Shown one piece after another: positions 1-10,750 of a stretch of 64,000 nucleotides of DNA; position 1 is the stretch's first letter; each line of letters opens with the position of its first letter. This stretch comes from Leishmania infantum JPCM5. Taxonomy: Eukaryota; Euglenozoa; Kinetoplastea; Trypanosomatida; Trypanosomatidae. A model generated the notes under the pieces. That model saw only the letters and a list, made by a program, of their open reading frames with translations, did no database searches and was not told the origin of the DNA. The stretch is taken from assembly GCF_000002875.2 (NCBI RefSeq), contig NC_009402.2, positions 129,001 to 193,000 of the forward strand. Direction: 5' to 3'. The position numbers and the translations under genes are program-made.

Positions 1-599
1 AGAGACCGAAGGTAGGGATAGGAAGCGGTGCAGAAGCCGTCATGGCTGAAGGGGCGAGGACGGCGGCGGTGGGTTCAGCGCATGCGCGGCAGAGAACGGC
101 GAGGAAGAGACACAAAATATATATAGATGAGCAGCGCTTGCGTGCGCCGTGTTGAACAGCCACCACCACCTTCACTAGCTCGTGTGTGGTGGGGGCGGGG
201 ACGGAGGAGGGGAGGGGATGGGGAAAAACGCACACGAGCCGATCGGTACACACAAACAGCCATGGGCGTCTTTGTTGTCTTGCGTTGTTTTCATTTTTTT
301 TTTGGGGGGAGAGGGGTTTTCAGGGAAGAGGGCAAGAGCAGAGATCAGCGCCCATCAGTGCGGAACGCCGTGCATCACAGTGGTTTCGCGATTTAAAACG
401 AAAAAGGAAAGGGAAGGAGCGCATGACCACCACGCAAGCCCATGGCCTTTGTCGAACGGCCACCATCTGAAGCAGCGGCAAGACGCTGGGCAACGCAAGA
501 CGCGCGTGTTGCTCTCTGACGCCCACGCTCTCTCTCTCTGGCCTCCTCGCAGCTTAGCTTCACTCATTCTTTTTCTTTGTGAAGTTGGTACCCTCATGC
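1..599. other. Spacer at left edge, 3' flank of the 704-aa gene
   Basis: No credible gene; the short open frames here have low-complexity composition. On the minus strand it would hold the 3' UTR and polyadenylation site of the 704-residue gene. The purine-rich plus-strand stretch near 398-421 reads as a polypyrimidine tract on the transcribed strand, so it may precede the splice acceptor of the next gene beyond the window. Confidence 0.6.
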
Positions 600-2714
600 C
601 TAGCTGCTGTAGACAACGTGCAGGTATAGCAGCGGCTTCGTCGCTGATCGAGCGTCCACCTCCGTCATCGCAAACGGCACCAAGGCATCCACGCGCACTT
701 TCGACACCTCGTTTACCGTGATCTGCGCAGCAGTCCACTGCCTGCATAGTCGCTCCGCCGGCGCCGCCTGCTGCAGCGTGGACGCCACCCGCTGCACGAA
801 AGCCTTACCTTCCCGCTCAAGTCGGCCCTCCGCTGCAACGACATCTGACGCCTCTATCTCGTTTAGCTGCTGCAGGCGCTGCTCGACGTACGCTGCAACA
901 CGCACATTCGCCTCCACCACGTCCACAGGAAGGTCGATGACCGGCACGCATGGCGGCGCACGAGGGCGACCACCCACACCGTTCTCTGCCGCCAAGACAA
1001 TGCCCGTGCAGGGGTGATAGGGCCGATAGACTTCCACCACAAGCTCTCTGAACAGCTTCAACCCCAGGCTGATCTTCGACTTGGGCGACATGAATGCGTC
1101 AAGCGCGGTGCTGCGTGAGGTGGGAGGGAGGCGGTGGTTGCTGCTGAAGGCGCGATTGAGAACCTCCAGGAAGGTCGTCGGGGCACGCGAAACCTTGATG
1201 GTCATGTTTACGGTGTCTACATCGTCGCCTCGAGGCACCACGTGTGGGTTCGGGGCCGCAAACTGCCGCAGCAGAGCACGAGCGAGGCGCAATGCCGCCC
1301 TCTTTGCATCCTGTTTCGACTCCGGCTGGCCTGCCGGCACGTGTGGCGTGATCACCTCCACATCGACGCTGGTGCCAAAGACCGCCAGCGCCTGGAGAAT
1401 GAGGTAGAGCTGCTCCAGTGTCTTGCTCTTCCCGTCCTTGCCACCTGGAGACGACCTCGCCGAAGGATTCGTGCTGGATTTTCCGGTAGGCGACCCGTCG
1501 GTTTCCACGAGGCCCTGATGCACGGCAATGTGATACAGCGCTTCAGCAAACCGCAGACCCGTCGACGTGTAGTGGGCGGCCAAGTTGCCGTCGCCGAGAG
1601 CGTCACCAATGCGGCGCGCCAGCGGCGTGAGAACTTGCTGAATCACATAGCCGCGCTGCGCCGGGTCATCCATCAAGCGAAGCAGCGGCGCCAGTGCCGA
1701 GACGTGAAGCGGCACACTCACCGTCGCCTCAATCTCCACAAGGGTGCACGAGGCACCAGTGGAGTTGACGGCGACTTGCTGCATGGGCCGCACCTGCACG
1801 CTTGGTTCAACCATGTGGAGAAGGATTTCGATGGCTGCAGAGAGCTCGCTGTTCGGGTTGGCGCCGGTGCTCCACGGAGCAGAAACACTGATGTTGCTGC
1901 GGAGCTCCGTCATCGTTTCTGCCAAGAAGGCCTGCAGACTGCTGGTCATCTGCGCACATGTAGTCGCCGAATCCGCTAGCGGCTGTCCTGTCTGCGCTGA
2001 CTGCACGCGCACAAGCGCCGTGGCGCGCATGATGACGAGCTGGTTCTCGGTGTCCATCCGGTCCGCTATGCTGCGCTCCTGCAAAAGGGAGATGGCGACG
2101 TGGTGGTAGTGCTTGTTCGGAATCGCTCGAAGGTTGGGGGCTGCAGCGAAGCCGGTCCCTTTGCTGTCGTAGCGGTACGGCGTCCACGCGGGCAGCTGCG
2201 CCTGTCGAGCGGCGCAGGAAGCACAGCTGCTCAGGTGCTTCCGCGCCCACTGTCGCACGCCACGCACGTCATTGGGGAACAGCACGAGGAGGCCCGTCGT
2301 GCGCACAGCAGAGGCGTTACTGGTTAAGAGGGCAGACACGCGCCCCGGCCCGTACGGCGTGAGCGCTTCCAGCGCGGCGTTCTCGAGCTTCTGGAGAACG
2401 GAGGTGGCGACCGACATCTCTGGATCCTCCAGCTTCGCATGCAGACTGTACAAGAGGCCGTCAAGCAGGGCAGAGCCGGTATTGAAGGTCATGTGCTGTG
2501 TGCGACCGGCTACTTGCGCAGCCATGCACTCGCCCTTCGCCACGCGAAGCTCCGTTACACGGGTGATGAGGTCTGTGAAGGCCTCCTGCTGCTCCGCCAG
2601 CACTGCCTGGAATGTGCGCGTTTGCTCCTGCAGCTGCGCCATGGTCGCTGCGTGCGCGTCTTGCTCCGCCTGCAGCTGCCGCCGCAGCGCCTCCACACTC
2701 GCGGGCGCGCTCAT
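600..2714 (-). CDS. Conserved-type hypothetical protein, 704 aa, N-terminal coiled coil
   Basis: I do not recognise this family. The frame opens with ATG (CAT at 2712-2714) and ends in TAG at 600-602. Residues 1-60 are rich in Gln, Glu, Ala and Leu with heptad spacing and should form a coiled coil. The rest is mostly alpha-helical in character with ordinary protein composition, a small Cys cluster near residues 183-188 (CASCAA), a Ser/Gly-rich linker near 425-450, and a folded-looking C-terminal third. There is no signal peptide or membrane segment. Codon use and a length far beyond chance make it a real gene. Its function is open; a cytoskeletal or scaffold role is only a guess from the coiled coil. 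Confidence 0.85.
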   Translation of the reverse strand: MSAPASVEALRRQLQAEQDAHAATMAQLQEQTRTFQAVLAEQQEAFTDLITRVTELRVAKGECMAAQVAGRTQHMTFNTGSALLDGLLYSLHAKLEDPEMSVATSVLQKLENAALEALTPYGPGRVSALLTSNASAVRTTGLLVLFPNDVRGVRQWARKHLSSCASCAARQAQLPAWTPYRYDSKGTGFAAAPNLRAIPNKHYHHVAISLLQERSIADRMDTENQLVIMRATALVRVQSAQTGQPLADSATTCAQMTSSLQAFLAETMTELRSNISVSAPWSTGANPNSELSAAIEILLHMVEPSVQVRPMQQVAVNSTGASCTLVEIEATVSVPLHVSALAPLLRLMDDPAQRGYVIQQVLTPLARRIGDALGDGNLAAHYTSTGLRFAEALYHIAVHQGLVETDGSPTGKSSTNPSARSSPGGKDGKSKTLEQLYLILQALAVFGTSVDVEVITPHVPAGQPESKQDAKRAALRLARALLRQFAAPNPHVVPRGDDVDTVNMTIKVSRAPTTFLEVLNRAFSSNHRLPPTSRSTALDAFMSPKSKISLGLKLFRELVVEVYRPYHPCTGIVLAAENGVGGRPRAPPCVPVIDLPVDVVEANVRVAAYVEQRLQQLNEIEASDVVAAEGRLEREGKAFVQRVASTLQQAAPAERLCRQWTAAQITVNEVSKVRVDALVPFAMTEVDARSATKPLLYLHVVYSS

Positions 2715-4240
2715 GGCCAGCGATCACGGATACAACGGCGAGAGAGCGAGTGAGCGAGAGAGAAGGGAAAGTGGCTGATGGGGATGTCTATCGACGGTGA
2801 AAGGAAAGTCGCGAGGGAGCGGGCGTGTGTCTTTCGCTGCAGGCAACCACAGAGACTGGTGGAGAAAGAGTGACAGCGTGCCTTTGCCGGCATACAGGCA
2901 GAGCCGCAAGGAACACACACACACGCGCGTTCGGGCAAAAAAAAAAAAAACAAATGAGAGAGAGAGCCAACGACTAAAATGCAGGAGGGGGGTCAGTGCT
3001 GCGGCCGCGCACCAATTCCATGAACCTTGGCAGGGTCAGAGCACCGAAAAAACGCCAAGAGCAGAAGGGACATGAAATACAAGGGAGGGAGTCTGAGTTT
3101 CTTCCAACGACCTCGCGCGCGCGCTGGATGGCACTGCGATGATGCCGACGAACGAATGAGAGGAAAGGGAAGAAGCTTTAGGGGGTTCCGATGAGTCAAC
3201 GACTCATACCCGTGTTGGCAGGGGGGCGGCGATACCATCTGTGTTCTCCGTATCGATGTGTGCGAATGGCCGTATAGCCACGCATTCCAGCGCGTGGGCG
3301 CGCGTCTGCCTTTCTTGCTTTGCGTTTTGCGCTTGCTCGGTTGCACTCTCCTCACTGCGGGTGTCACGACGGTCGCACATGGCACAAGGAGGAGTTGTGG
3401 ACGGCCACACCACAGAAGGGAGGAGGAAGGAGGGTTGGTGCACTAGCACGGTGATGGCGCGGCTGGTGCGGATGGGAGGAGTCACAGTTAGCAAATGACG
3501 GTTGTGTGTGTGTACGGCACATCAACTCACAAGAGGGACGAGGGGCACAGGGAGGGACGTCCGCGTCAGGTGGAGAATTGCTAACAACAGCAGCGGAAAG
3601 GGAGGGGGGCATCAACAACAAAAAAAAAGAAAGCAGGCGACAGAGAGAATATGCACGCCTGCTCGCGACCACCAGTACACCACCAACCCACCCTACGCAC
3701 AGACCGCCTCTGCAGTCACGTGCCGTAGACACGCCAACCTGTAGCAGCATTTGGACGGGGAGAAAAAGAAAAGGGAACATGAGGGAACCATGACGCACAA
3801 GAAGAGTTGAGATGCGCAAAGAGAACGTCATCATCATCGTCGCGTGAAGGGAAAGTAGGACGCACGCACGCAAGCAACGCTGACGGAAACCACATCGCCA
3901 GCACATTAGAAAAAACAAAATGAGAGTGTGAAGAATCGATAGCGCCGGCATCGCCAAAAAGCAGGTAAAGAGAGGGGGGCGCAGGTGGTGGTGCCGCGCC
4001 CATAGCAGCACTCGTGACGCCTGTATGTGTATCGGCGTGTGCGTACCGAACAGTAAATGCTTTAGATGTGTTCACGATGGCACAGAGATGCATGAGGAGA
4101 GAAGGCAGAGAGAGAAAGACGCCGTCCATGGGTCACGGCTGGAAGGGCGACTGTGCAGGAAAAGCACTTTACCGCTGTGTCCGTCGGCAAATCCAGTAAA
4201 ACGCCTTCGCGAAGGAAGCACTTTCATTTCGGCACACCTG
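2715..4240. other. Intergenic region between the 704-aa gene and the dephospho-CoA kinase gene
   Basis: About 1.5 kb with no supported gene. A run of 14 A at 2937-2950 is T14 on the transcribed strand, followed by AG at 2883-2882 and a second pyrimidine stretch with AG at 2857-2856, both candidate spliced-leader acceptors for the 704-aa gene. The remainder should be 3' UTR of the upstream kinase gene. A 215-codon minus-strand open frame at 3364-4011 has Leu/Pro/Ser-rich low-complexity content and is not accepted. Confidence 0.6.
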
Positions 4241-5254
4241 TTATAGGTGAACTGCGATCTTCTTCCTCCAGTATCGCTCGAAGGCAGCCTCCGTTTCTTT
4301 GAGTCCCTCCTCCAGGCTCACCTGCGTCGTGTCGAAGACTTCGATGTCACCCTTATAAGGCAGGTGGCGCAGTTTGAGCAGCTTCCGCTCCACATCGAGC
4401 TGGCTGGCCACTCGCCGCTCGGCGTCTTCACGGCTGATTTGGTTGCGCATCATAACGCGATCCACCGCCGTTGCAGAGGTGCAGTGCGTCATCCAGAGGT
4501 CGGTAGTCAGTTCCAGTACCTCCGTCATCTCACAGAGCAAAGCCGCCTCCACAATGACCAACCCGACGGCCGGTGCTGCCAAGACGGCGGCATCAGGCGA
4601 CGTCGAAGGTGACGGGGACGGCGGCGAAACAATCGTCGGCGTCTGTATGGCAGAGGACAAAGTCTCAGCCGACCCCATGAGGGGCGGATATGCTGCTTTA
4701 AGACTCGCATACACCTTGGCGTGCTCGTCTTTGATGGCGGCGGTGATGTACGGCCAGCAGATCGAGTTCAGCTCTTGCAGCTTGCGCTCCTCAGCAAACA
4801 CGATTTGGCCCAGCACACGACGATCAATAAATGGCTCCGCCTTTCCTGACCCCGCGGCGCTAAAACCTCGACCGGCCCCCTCCTGTATTCGTTGGGTCGG
4901 GGGCCCTGTCTGTTGACTCGCTGCTTTAGTCGGAGCCTGCGCGGTCAGGATAGCGGTGCCGAAGTGCTGCAGCAAATCGTAGTAGCATGGCTTGCCAGGC
5001 TCGTAGATGTGGTGACCGACAAGGTCTGCATTGATGTAGTGAACCGCCAGCGCCGAAGAAGACGGGATAGCTTGCGGGCGCATCGTTCTATCACTGCCGA
5101 GGGCTGCTGAGGGAGTCGCGTTATTCTTCCCTGAACCTTTGGCAGCAGCAGTGGACTGCTGCCAGCTCTCCGCCACCTTCAGAAGGTGCTTGCAGCGGGA
5201 AGTCTTGCCACTTGCGATAGTGCCGGTGAAGCCGATCGTGCGAATGGTCTTCAT
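4241..5254 (-). CDS. Dephospho-CoA kinase (CoaE family)
   Basis: Predicted to phosphorylate the 3' hydroxyl of dephospho-CoA, the last step of coenzyme A synthesis. The 337-residue product starts MKTIRTIG and carries a P-loop GTIASGKT at residues 11-18. It then has the family's NADLVGHHIYEPG segment at about 76-87, IDRRVLGQIVFA near 143-154, VEAALL near 235, the lid motif RNQISREDAERRVASQ near 270-285, and a terminal DTT element. Bacterial CoaE is about 200 residues; the surplus here comes from two low-complexity insertions, around residues 33-70 and 105-138, and a Pro/Ser linker at 196-228. A longer in-frame reading (to 5350) would start upstream of the likely splice acceptor at 5317-5316 and includes a Thr-His repeat, so the internal ATG at 5254 is preferred. 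No organelle signal is evident. Confidence 0.88.
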   Translation of the reverse strand: MKTIRTIGFTGTIASGKTSRCKHLLKVAESWQQSTAAAKGSGKNNATPSAALGSDRTMRPQAIPSSSALAVHYINADLVGHHIYEPGKPCYYDLLQHFGTAILTAQAPTKAASQQTGPPTQRIQEGAGRGFSAAGSGKAEPFIDRRVLGQIVFAEERKLQELNSICWPYITAAIKDEHAKVYASLKAAYPPLMGSAETLSSAIQTPTIVSPPSPSPSTSPDAAVLAAPAVGLVIVEAALLCEMTEVLELTTDLWMTHCTSATAVDRVMMRNQISREDAERRVASQLDVERKLLKLRHLPYKGDIEVFDTTQVSLEEGLKETEAAFERYWRKKIAVHL

Positions 5255-6961
5255 CGTCACGGCACGCTCCCCCTGTGTGTGTGTGTGTGTGTGTGTCGGT
5301 GTCTCCTCAGAGGGTCTGGTTGGAAGAAGAGCGAAGAGAGGACTGCGCACGGCTTTCCCGTGTGTAGGGGCGCAGTCGCTTTTTTTTCGGAGTGGGGAGG
5401 CGTAGCGAAGCGAAGCAGCAGGGGTGGGGGCTGTGCCCGAAGAGTGACTTCTGGCTCCGTTCCTTTACTGGCGCCTCACGTATCACTGCGCGAGTGTCCG
5501 TTGGCGGGTGAAGATGCACGTCTGTTGTGGAAAAGGGGGACGTTCGTTGAAAGAGGTTCGTCGCTTCTTTCAAATGTGACAGCCCCTTCTCATCAGTAGA
5601 GGGGAGATGGGGAAGGGCGCTGCTCGTACGCGGCGACGTATCCACATGCTGTGTAAAGGAGCGGACAAGTGGTGAGGTGAAGCACGGATGTGCGGAAAAC
5701 AGAAGAGCGTTCAAGGGGAGTGGTGAAGTGAAAGGACCGGATCCAAACGAAAAAAGGCGTGGAAGACCTGAGTCATCAGACGAGCGATTTCCGGTCCGCT
5801 GCGACGGCCACTGCTGCAAGCCTTTTCAGTGAAGCTCATAGAAAAGGCACCAGCACCGGGGTGCGTTCATGCTGTGGGTTGCACTCGGAATGAAAAAGAC
5901 GTCAAGACCATCTGCACAGCGCTAGCAAAAGGTGGAGCGGGTGCACGAGAGAAACAGTCCGCGAAAGACGAACACGGTGTGAGGGAGAGGGACAAGAATG
6001 GAGAGGCGCTGAAAAAAAAATAAGAATAGCGATGGCGCATCACCGTTCTGCATCGACAGGTCGATTCATTCCCTCGCACGCGCATCCCATACACCCAATA
6101 ACGCACATGCGCACGACCGTGCAGACGCCTCCTCCACGCCCTCCTCTGGTTGGTTTTTCGTTTTATCACGTGAACGCTTTTTTCTTCGCTGCTTTGTGGT
6201 TACTCATATATTAACACTTGCTGGATGCTTTTACGCTGCTCTCCTTACGTTATTCGATGATCGCCGCCGCACCACCCCATTTTTTTTCTGTTCTCTGTCC
6301 TTGCCTTGCGCACATCACACACACACACACACAAGTGCACGTGCACACGTACACGCCGGCACACGCATGCGCGCACACGCGAAACCAAACGACCGGCCAT
6401 CTTTTCTCGGCGTTGCGCTCGCCCTTTCCTTGGTCCCTTTCGTTCATTGCATCACAGGGAAGGGAAGGCCACGCCATATGAAGAGACACGGAAGAGCAAC
6501 AACAAGTAACGTCGCGCCATGCCGCACACAAAACCGCCACAACACGAGGTGGGGCACACATGCACACATCACCGCGCAAGACCTTATAAGAGCCAGAGAG
6601 GGGGCGCGCAGACGGCCACACGCGCAACGCTGAGCCAGGGGCAAGAGGGGGACGGGTGTCAAGAAACGAAGAAGCGGAAGCACGAAGCACAAGCGTACAC
6701 GCACCTTTAGTGAAAAATAAAAGGCAAAAAAAAAAAGAAAACAAGAGCGAGAAGGCATTAATGCACAGCCTCCGCCGTCAACACCATCAACACCACCCAC
6801 GTGGGCCCACGAATGGCGGAGAGAGAGGCAGGAAACACACAAAAGAAAAACAAAAGGAGGTGCGACGGCGAAACGGCAAGAAAGGCCCGGGCCCTTCATA
6901 CAACACATCCGCGCATCACACACCCTGGCACAGAGGCATTCTCTTGTCGTGCAGCAGGTAC
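5255..6961. other. Intergenic region between kinase and NTF2/RRM genes
   Basis: About 1.7 kb without a supported gene. It holds a GT repeat at about 5274-5296, a CA repeat near 6312-6331 and an A11 run near 6726-6736. Open frames on both strands here are His/Thr/Arg-rich translations of those repeats. It should comprise the kinase gene's 5' leader and the 3' UTR of the NTF2/RRM gene. Confidence 0.55.
5316..5342 (-). promoter_or_regulatory. Predicted polypyrimidine tract and spliced-leader acceptor for the dephospho-CoA kinase gene
   Basis: On the minus strand a C/T-rich stretch (plus-strand purines 5319-5342) ends in the first AG at 5317-5316. That leaves about 60 nt of 5' UTR, containing the CA repeat, before the ATG at 5254. 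This is inference from the usual trypanosomatid layout. Confidence 0.45.
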
Positions 6962-8122
6962 TCATGCCTTCACCTCCTTCTTCCGCAACGCCGCAGCGCC
7001 CTCCCGCGTCCTTCGAGCCCCAGCAGAGGCCGGCTTCTCACGCACCTCCTCTATGCGCATCTCCTTGTTCATCTCCGTCAGCTTCGCGACGACGTTCTTC
7101 ACGTAGGTGGCAGCGGCGTCAACGGGGCGCTCCAGCTGCACAAAGGCAAACGTAATCGTCTCCGACGCGGCCTCCTTGCTGCGGCGACGCTTCTCGCTCT
7201 TGACGATGTTCACAAGTTTCACAGCGGCTACCGGCGTCACTACAGCGCGCACTTTCTCCTCCGTCGTCGACGCCGGCAGCTCCTTCAGGATGATATCGTA
7301 GTAGATCACCGAGTCGGACGTGCTGTGCGCTTTCTTGGTCGGTTTTGGCTTGGCAGACGCCGCTGAGGGCGAGGCGGCCTTGTCCTTCTTCGCACCTTTG
7401 CCAGTGCCCTTCTCCCCAGCGCCCTTCACCTTGTCCGTCACGCGCACCGCCGTGTTGGAAAAGGGGGCGCCCTCACTCACTTTGTTGAGGCGCAGCGCCT
7501 CTGCAAAGCTTGCCGGCTTCTTGTTGGCCGCCGGGGCCCGCGCTGCCGCCTGGTCCGCCGGTGGGTTGGCGGTGGCGTCAGCGGCAGGCGCGGGCGCTGC
7601 CGTCTCACAAACATCGGCGCTCTTGGCAGGGGCCGCAGAGCCCGCAGCCGGCGTCTCCCCTGCAGCAGCAGCAGCAGCAGGGACCACTGCCGGCTCCGCG
7701 GCCGCCTTCAGCACCGGCGTCTCGGCCGCCCACGCCGTCTGCCCAACAGCCGAGTAGCTCAGCTTATCGCTCTTGATGCCGTACGTATTCTTCTCCAGCT
7801 CACTCAGCTCCACCTCCTGAGTGAAGGACTGCGTGTTGTCGGCGCTGACGAACTGGCCCTTCATCGTGACCTTGATTGCGCCGGAGGTGGTCGGCACGGC
7901 CATGACGTCCTCGAGCCTCACTCCCGTCAGGCCCTCAGCGGTGAGGGACGTGAGCAGCGAGGATAGCTCGGCGGCGCCGTTCGCCTTTTCGAAGCGGTGC
8001 ACAACATGCGCCGAGGGGGTGTAGAGGACCGCCAACGTCTCCGGGGCTTTCACGAGTGTGGTGTGGTAGTGCACCGCAAAGGTCGCGCCGATTTGCTGCA
8101 GGAGCGCGTCGGACGTACGCAT
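6962..8122 (-). CDS. G3BP-like protein: NTF2 domain plus RNA-recognition motif
   Basis: Predicted cytosolic RNA-binding protein of 386 residues. The N-terminal 125 residues read as an NTF2-like fold (GATFAVHYHTTLVKAPETLA, then a Phe-Glu-Lys turn, and VTMKGQFVSADNTQSFTQEV). Next is a long Ala/Pro-rich linker (about 130-270) with a run of Ala codons and a basic Lys/Gly stretch. A C-terminal RRM-like segment follows at about 275-345, with IILKELPASTTEEKVRAVV as the first strand and helix and ITFAFVQLE as the RNP1-like strand, then a basic tail. This domain order is that of G3BP/Rasputin stress-granule proteins. The codon before the accepted start region is GTG (8128-8126), so the first true ATG at 8122 is used. 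The role in mRNA storage or translation is inferred from architecture only. Confidence 0.75.
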   Translation of the reverse strand: MRTSDALLQQIGATFAVHYHTTLVKAPETLAVLYTPSAHVVHRFEKANGAAELSSLLTSLTAEGLTGVRLEDVMAVPTTSGAIKVTMKGQFVSADNTQSFTQEVELSELEKNTYGIKSDKLSYSAVGQTAWAAETPVLKAAAEPAVVPAAAAAAGETPAAGSAAPAKSADVCETAAPAPAADATANPPADQAAARAPAANKKPASFAEALRLNKVSEGAPFSNTAVRVTDKVKGAGEKGTGKGAKKDKAASPSAASAKPKPTKKAHSTSDSVIYYDIILKELPASTTEEKVRAVVTPVAAVKLVNIVKSEKRRRSKEAASETITFAFVQLERPVDAAATYVKNVVAKLTEMNKEMRIEEVREKPASAGARRTREGAAALRKKEVKA

Positions 8123-9649
8123 CGTCACTCTGGTCGACAGCGTATAGCGGGGGAGGGGGGATGGAGAACGGATGTGAGATGGGCGCCCAGAACGCAGGGA
8201 AGGGTCTCTCTCTCTGCGTGTGTGTGTGTGTGTGTTTGTTTGAGAGGCGTGTGAAGGGTAGCGATTAAAGGCGCGCCAAACAGCAGCTTACGCTCGCTCT
8301 TTCTCGCTGTGAACAGGGCTTAGTTAGAGGTGGGAAGGGATGCAAGTTTAGTTGTTAATCAGAGTGAGGCCAGCTGACTACCGGCACGACCAACTGCGCT
8401 CTTCGTGACACACTCAGAGGGGGGAGGGAGGCGAGCGACAAGACCTTGCCGTGTGTGGAGATCTTCCACAGTGTCTGTGTGTGCTTTTCAGCGATGCCGT
8501 CGCGATGGAAGTGATATTGGCCCGTTAGAGGTTTACAGAAGACTTAAGAAATACGAAGAGAGAGAGGGGCGCGGTGCCTGCTGAAGCGAGAGCAAAATCG
8601 GTGCGCGCGTGCACGTGTGTTTGTGTGCCAGCGATGGGCCTGGATGCTCCCGTATCGAAGGTGTAAGGTCATGTGCGGGCGCGTAGGGCGGTGCGTGTGC
8701 GGATGCACATTAGTGGATGTTGTGGCGGAAGCACGCGAAACAAACAACCAACAACAACGAGGCGGGGCCGCGTGCAGCCGCCGCAGCGGGTGGAGAAACG
8801 AGGGAAAACGAAGCAGAAGAGACGGGATGAAGACAGAGGGGTAAGGAAGAGCTGAGGCGATCTGTGCGCGCACACACACGTTCACGTCACCAGCAACCAC
8901 GCACGCTCGCTGCAGTCGCGCGTGCTGCTGCAGATAAACAACCGGAGAGCGGCGGATATGCGGCTGCGTCTGGAGCGCAACGATAGCCGCATGCATGATA
9001 GATTAAGAGAGGGCTTGCCCCCACTCTATGCTTTGTGACCACCATGTGCGTTATCGCGTGAACGTGCACCCCCCCCTTCAGTATGTATGAGCACGACTTT
9101 TACATCGGCAAGAAACAGTCGAACCCTTCCAAGCACCGTTGCACGTCCGATATGGAGGGGAGGAGGGAGAGGTCGAGGGGAGCCGACAAAACAAGCGGCG
9201 AAACGAGAAAAGCGGTTCGCCAACAGCCAACGCAGACACGCTCACGTCCCTTTCTTTCCTTCTCCAAGCGCGAAACCTCACCATACACACGTGCGCGCCA
9301 CCACCCGCGCCTCCAACGCTCTCGCACAATCAGTCCCACCGCAAGCGAGACAGCGAGCCCTCCCCCTCCTCCTCCAAGACGGCACGCATCGAGGGGAGAA
9401 CAGAAGTGCAGCAGCGAGCATCACGCATCGACGGTAACACGCAGCGCTGAGCATCCCGTCTGAACATCAGCAGCGACGACATTGTAGAATAGCATCAAAG
9501 TGCGGAGATGACGCGAAGGATAGGGCATCGGGGGTTGAAAAGGGGGCGTTCCCCTGCACTCTTGCGCCTCTCGATCTCCCCGACATCCCGCCAGCAGTGC
9601 GTGGCCCGCAGCGGTGCTGCCGCAGCCCTCATTTGCTCCCTTCTGCTTG
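8123..9649. other. Intergenic region between the NTF2/RRM gene and the small Cys-rich gene
   Basis: About 1.5 kb with no supported gene. It contains a GT repeat at about 8217-8235 and a C-run near 9069-9076. Several open frames around 9080-9460 are overlapping, low-complexity and mutually exclusive, so none is accepted. Confidence 0.55.
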
Positions 9650-9958
9650 TTACGACTTGGAAGCCCACAAGCGCTGAGTGCGCTCCTCCGGCGTCATGCG
9701 CATCTTTGCGTCAAGGAACTGCTGCGCATCAAGCACCTTCCAGTTAGAATGCACGCGCTGGCAGCGATCACAGCGGCACGTCACCAACATGCCAGAGTAC
9801 CCGGCGGCGCGGCGCTGTTCGTCGTGGTAATTGCGGCAGTGATCATCTGACTTGAAGAGAATGGGGTTGGCGATCGGCTTGTACCCCTGGGCACTACGCT
9901 GGATCGCCGAGCAGTCGCCGCACCGCAGGTAAAACTTCTGAAAGAACCTATTCGACAT
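9650..9958 (-). CDS. Small Cys-rich protein, 102 aa, probable zinc binder
   Basis: I do not recognise the family. From the ATG at 9958 (the longer frame to 10042 opens with GTG) the product is MSNRFFQKFYLRCGDC onward. Cysteines lie at 13, 16, 41, 61, 63 and 66, with CxxC and CRCDRC spacing plus nearby His residues, which suggests one or two zinc sites. The first 12 residues are basic and aromatic and could act as a short mitochondrial import signal, but this is weak. The C-terminal 30 residues are charged and helical. The neat cysteine layout and position between expressed-looking genes argue for a real gene. A mitochondrial ribosome or assembly role is only a possibility. Confidence 0.7.
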   Translation of the reverse strand: MSNRFFQKFYLRCGDCSAIQRSAQGYKPIANPILFKSDDHCRNYHDEQRRAAGYSGMLVTCRCDRCQRVHSNWKVLDAQQFLDAKMRMTPEERTQRLWASKS

Positions 9959-10750
9959 GGCCGTCGATATTGACGATGGATGAGCGAAGGCTGTCAAGAA
10001 GAGTGTGGTGGGGCGTCTGTGAAACACACGCACATGCGCCACTCAGCAGTCCCGACCACAGTGCTGTTACCCCTGAGTTGCTGCTGATCTTCTAAGCGCG
10101 GCACTAGCAGCCGCCACGTGAGCGCACACGCGAAGAGCGGTGTAGTGGCGGCGGTGTTGAGGGCGTCGTGGGAGATGCAGCGAAACAAAAAAGGAAATGC
10201 AGAGAATCGAAAAATAGAGATCAAGAGAGACGACGGCGACAACGGCAACGACGACGGCGTTCCATCAGTAAGTCACAGCACCTCGGTGAGCGTCTTTGTT
10301 GAGGTGAGTTTTGGGAGAGAGCAACGGCGAAAGGAGAAAGGGGGCACGGCTGATAAACTGAAACAGGCCCGGCACCTCAGCAGCAGCGCCGCCGTGTGCA
10401 CCAAGAGATGGCGCGGCAGCAACGTCATCGCGTGGGTCCTGCTATCACCTCGCCACCACCACCACACTCCCTCCCTGTCCATCAAAATCTAGAAGGCGGG
10501 GGAAGGGCGGAGGGTGAAGAAGACAGAACAAGAGTTCAACAGCAAGAGAGGCGTTACGAGACGTCCGCCACCACAGTCACACACAGCATAAAACGCACAG
10601 CAACACACATGCAGGTATTGCATCAGACATCCAGCACACGCACACCGTAGCGACCGCGCCCATAAAAGCAGCACAAGATCTATCCAGGCGTGACTACGTT
10701 TGTACGCGCAAGCAGTCGTCGACCAGAAAGAGAAGCCCTCTGCAGCCGCC
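9959..10750. other. Intergenic region before the two-unit treble-clef gene
   Basis: About 0.8 kb. Purine-rich plus-strand patches near 10190-10235 and 10310-10350 read as pyrimidine tracts on the transcribed strand and could carry the splice acceptor of the 102-aa gene. No gene is supported. Confidence 0.5.

Noticed and set aside
3364..4011. 215-codon minus-strand frame between the 704-aa and kinase genes
   Set aside because: Leu/Ser/Pro low-complexity sequence with overlapping frames of similar quality on both strands. No motif, and it sits where a 3' UTR and splice signals are expected.
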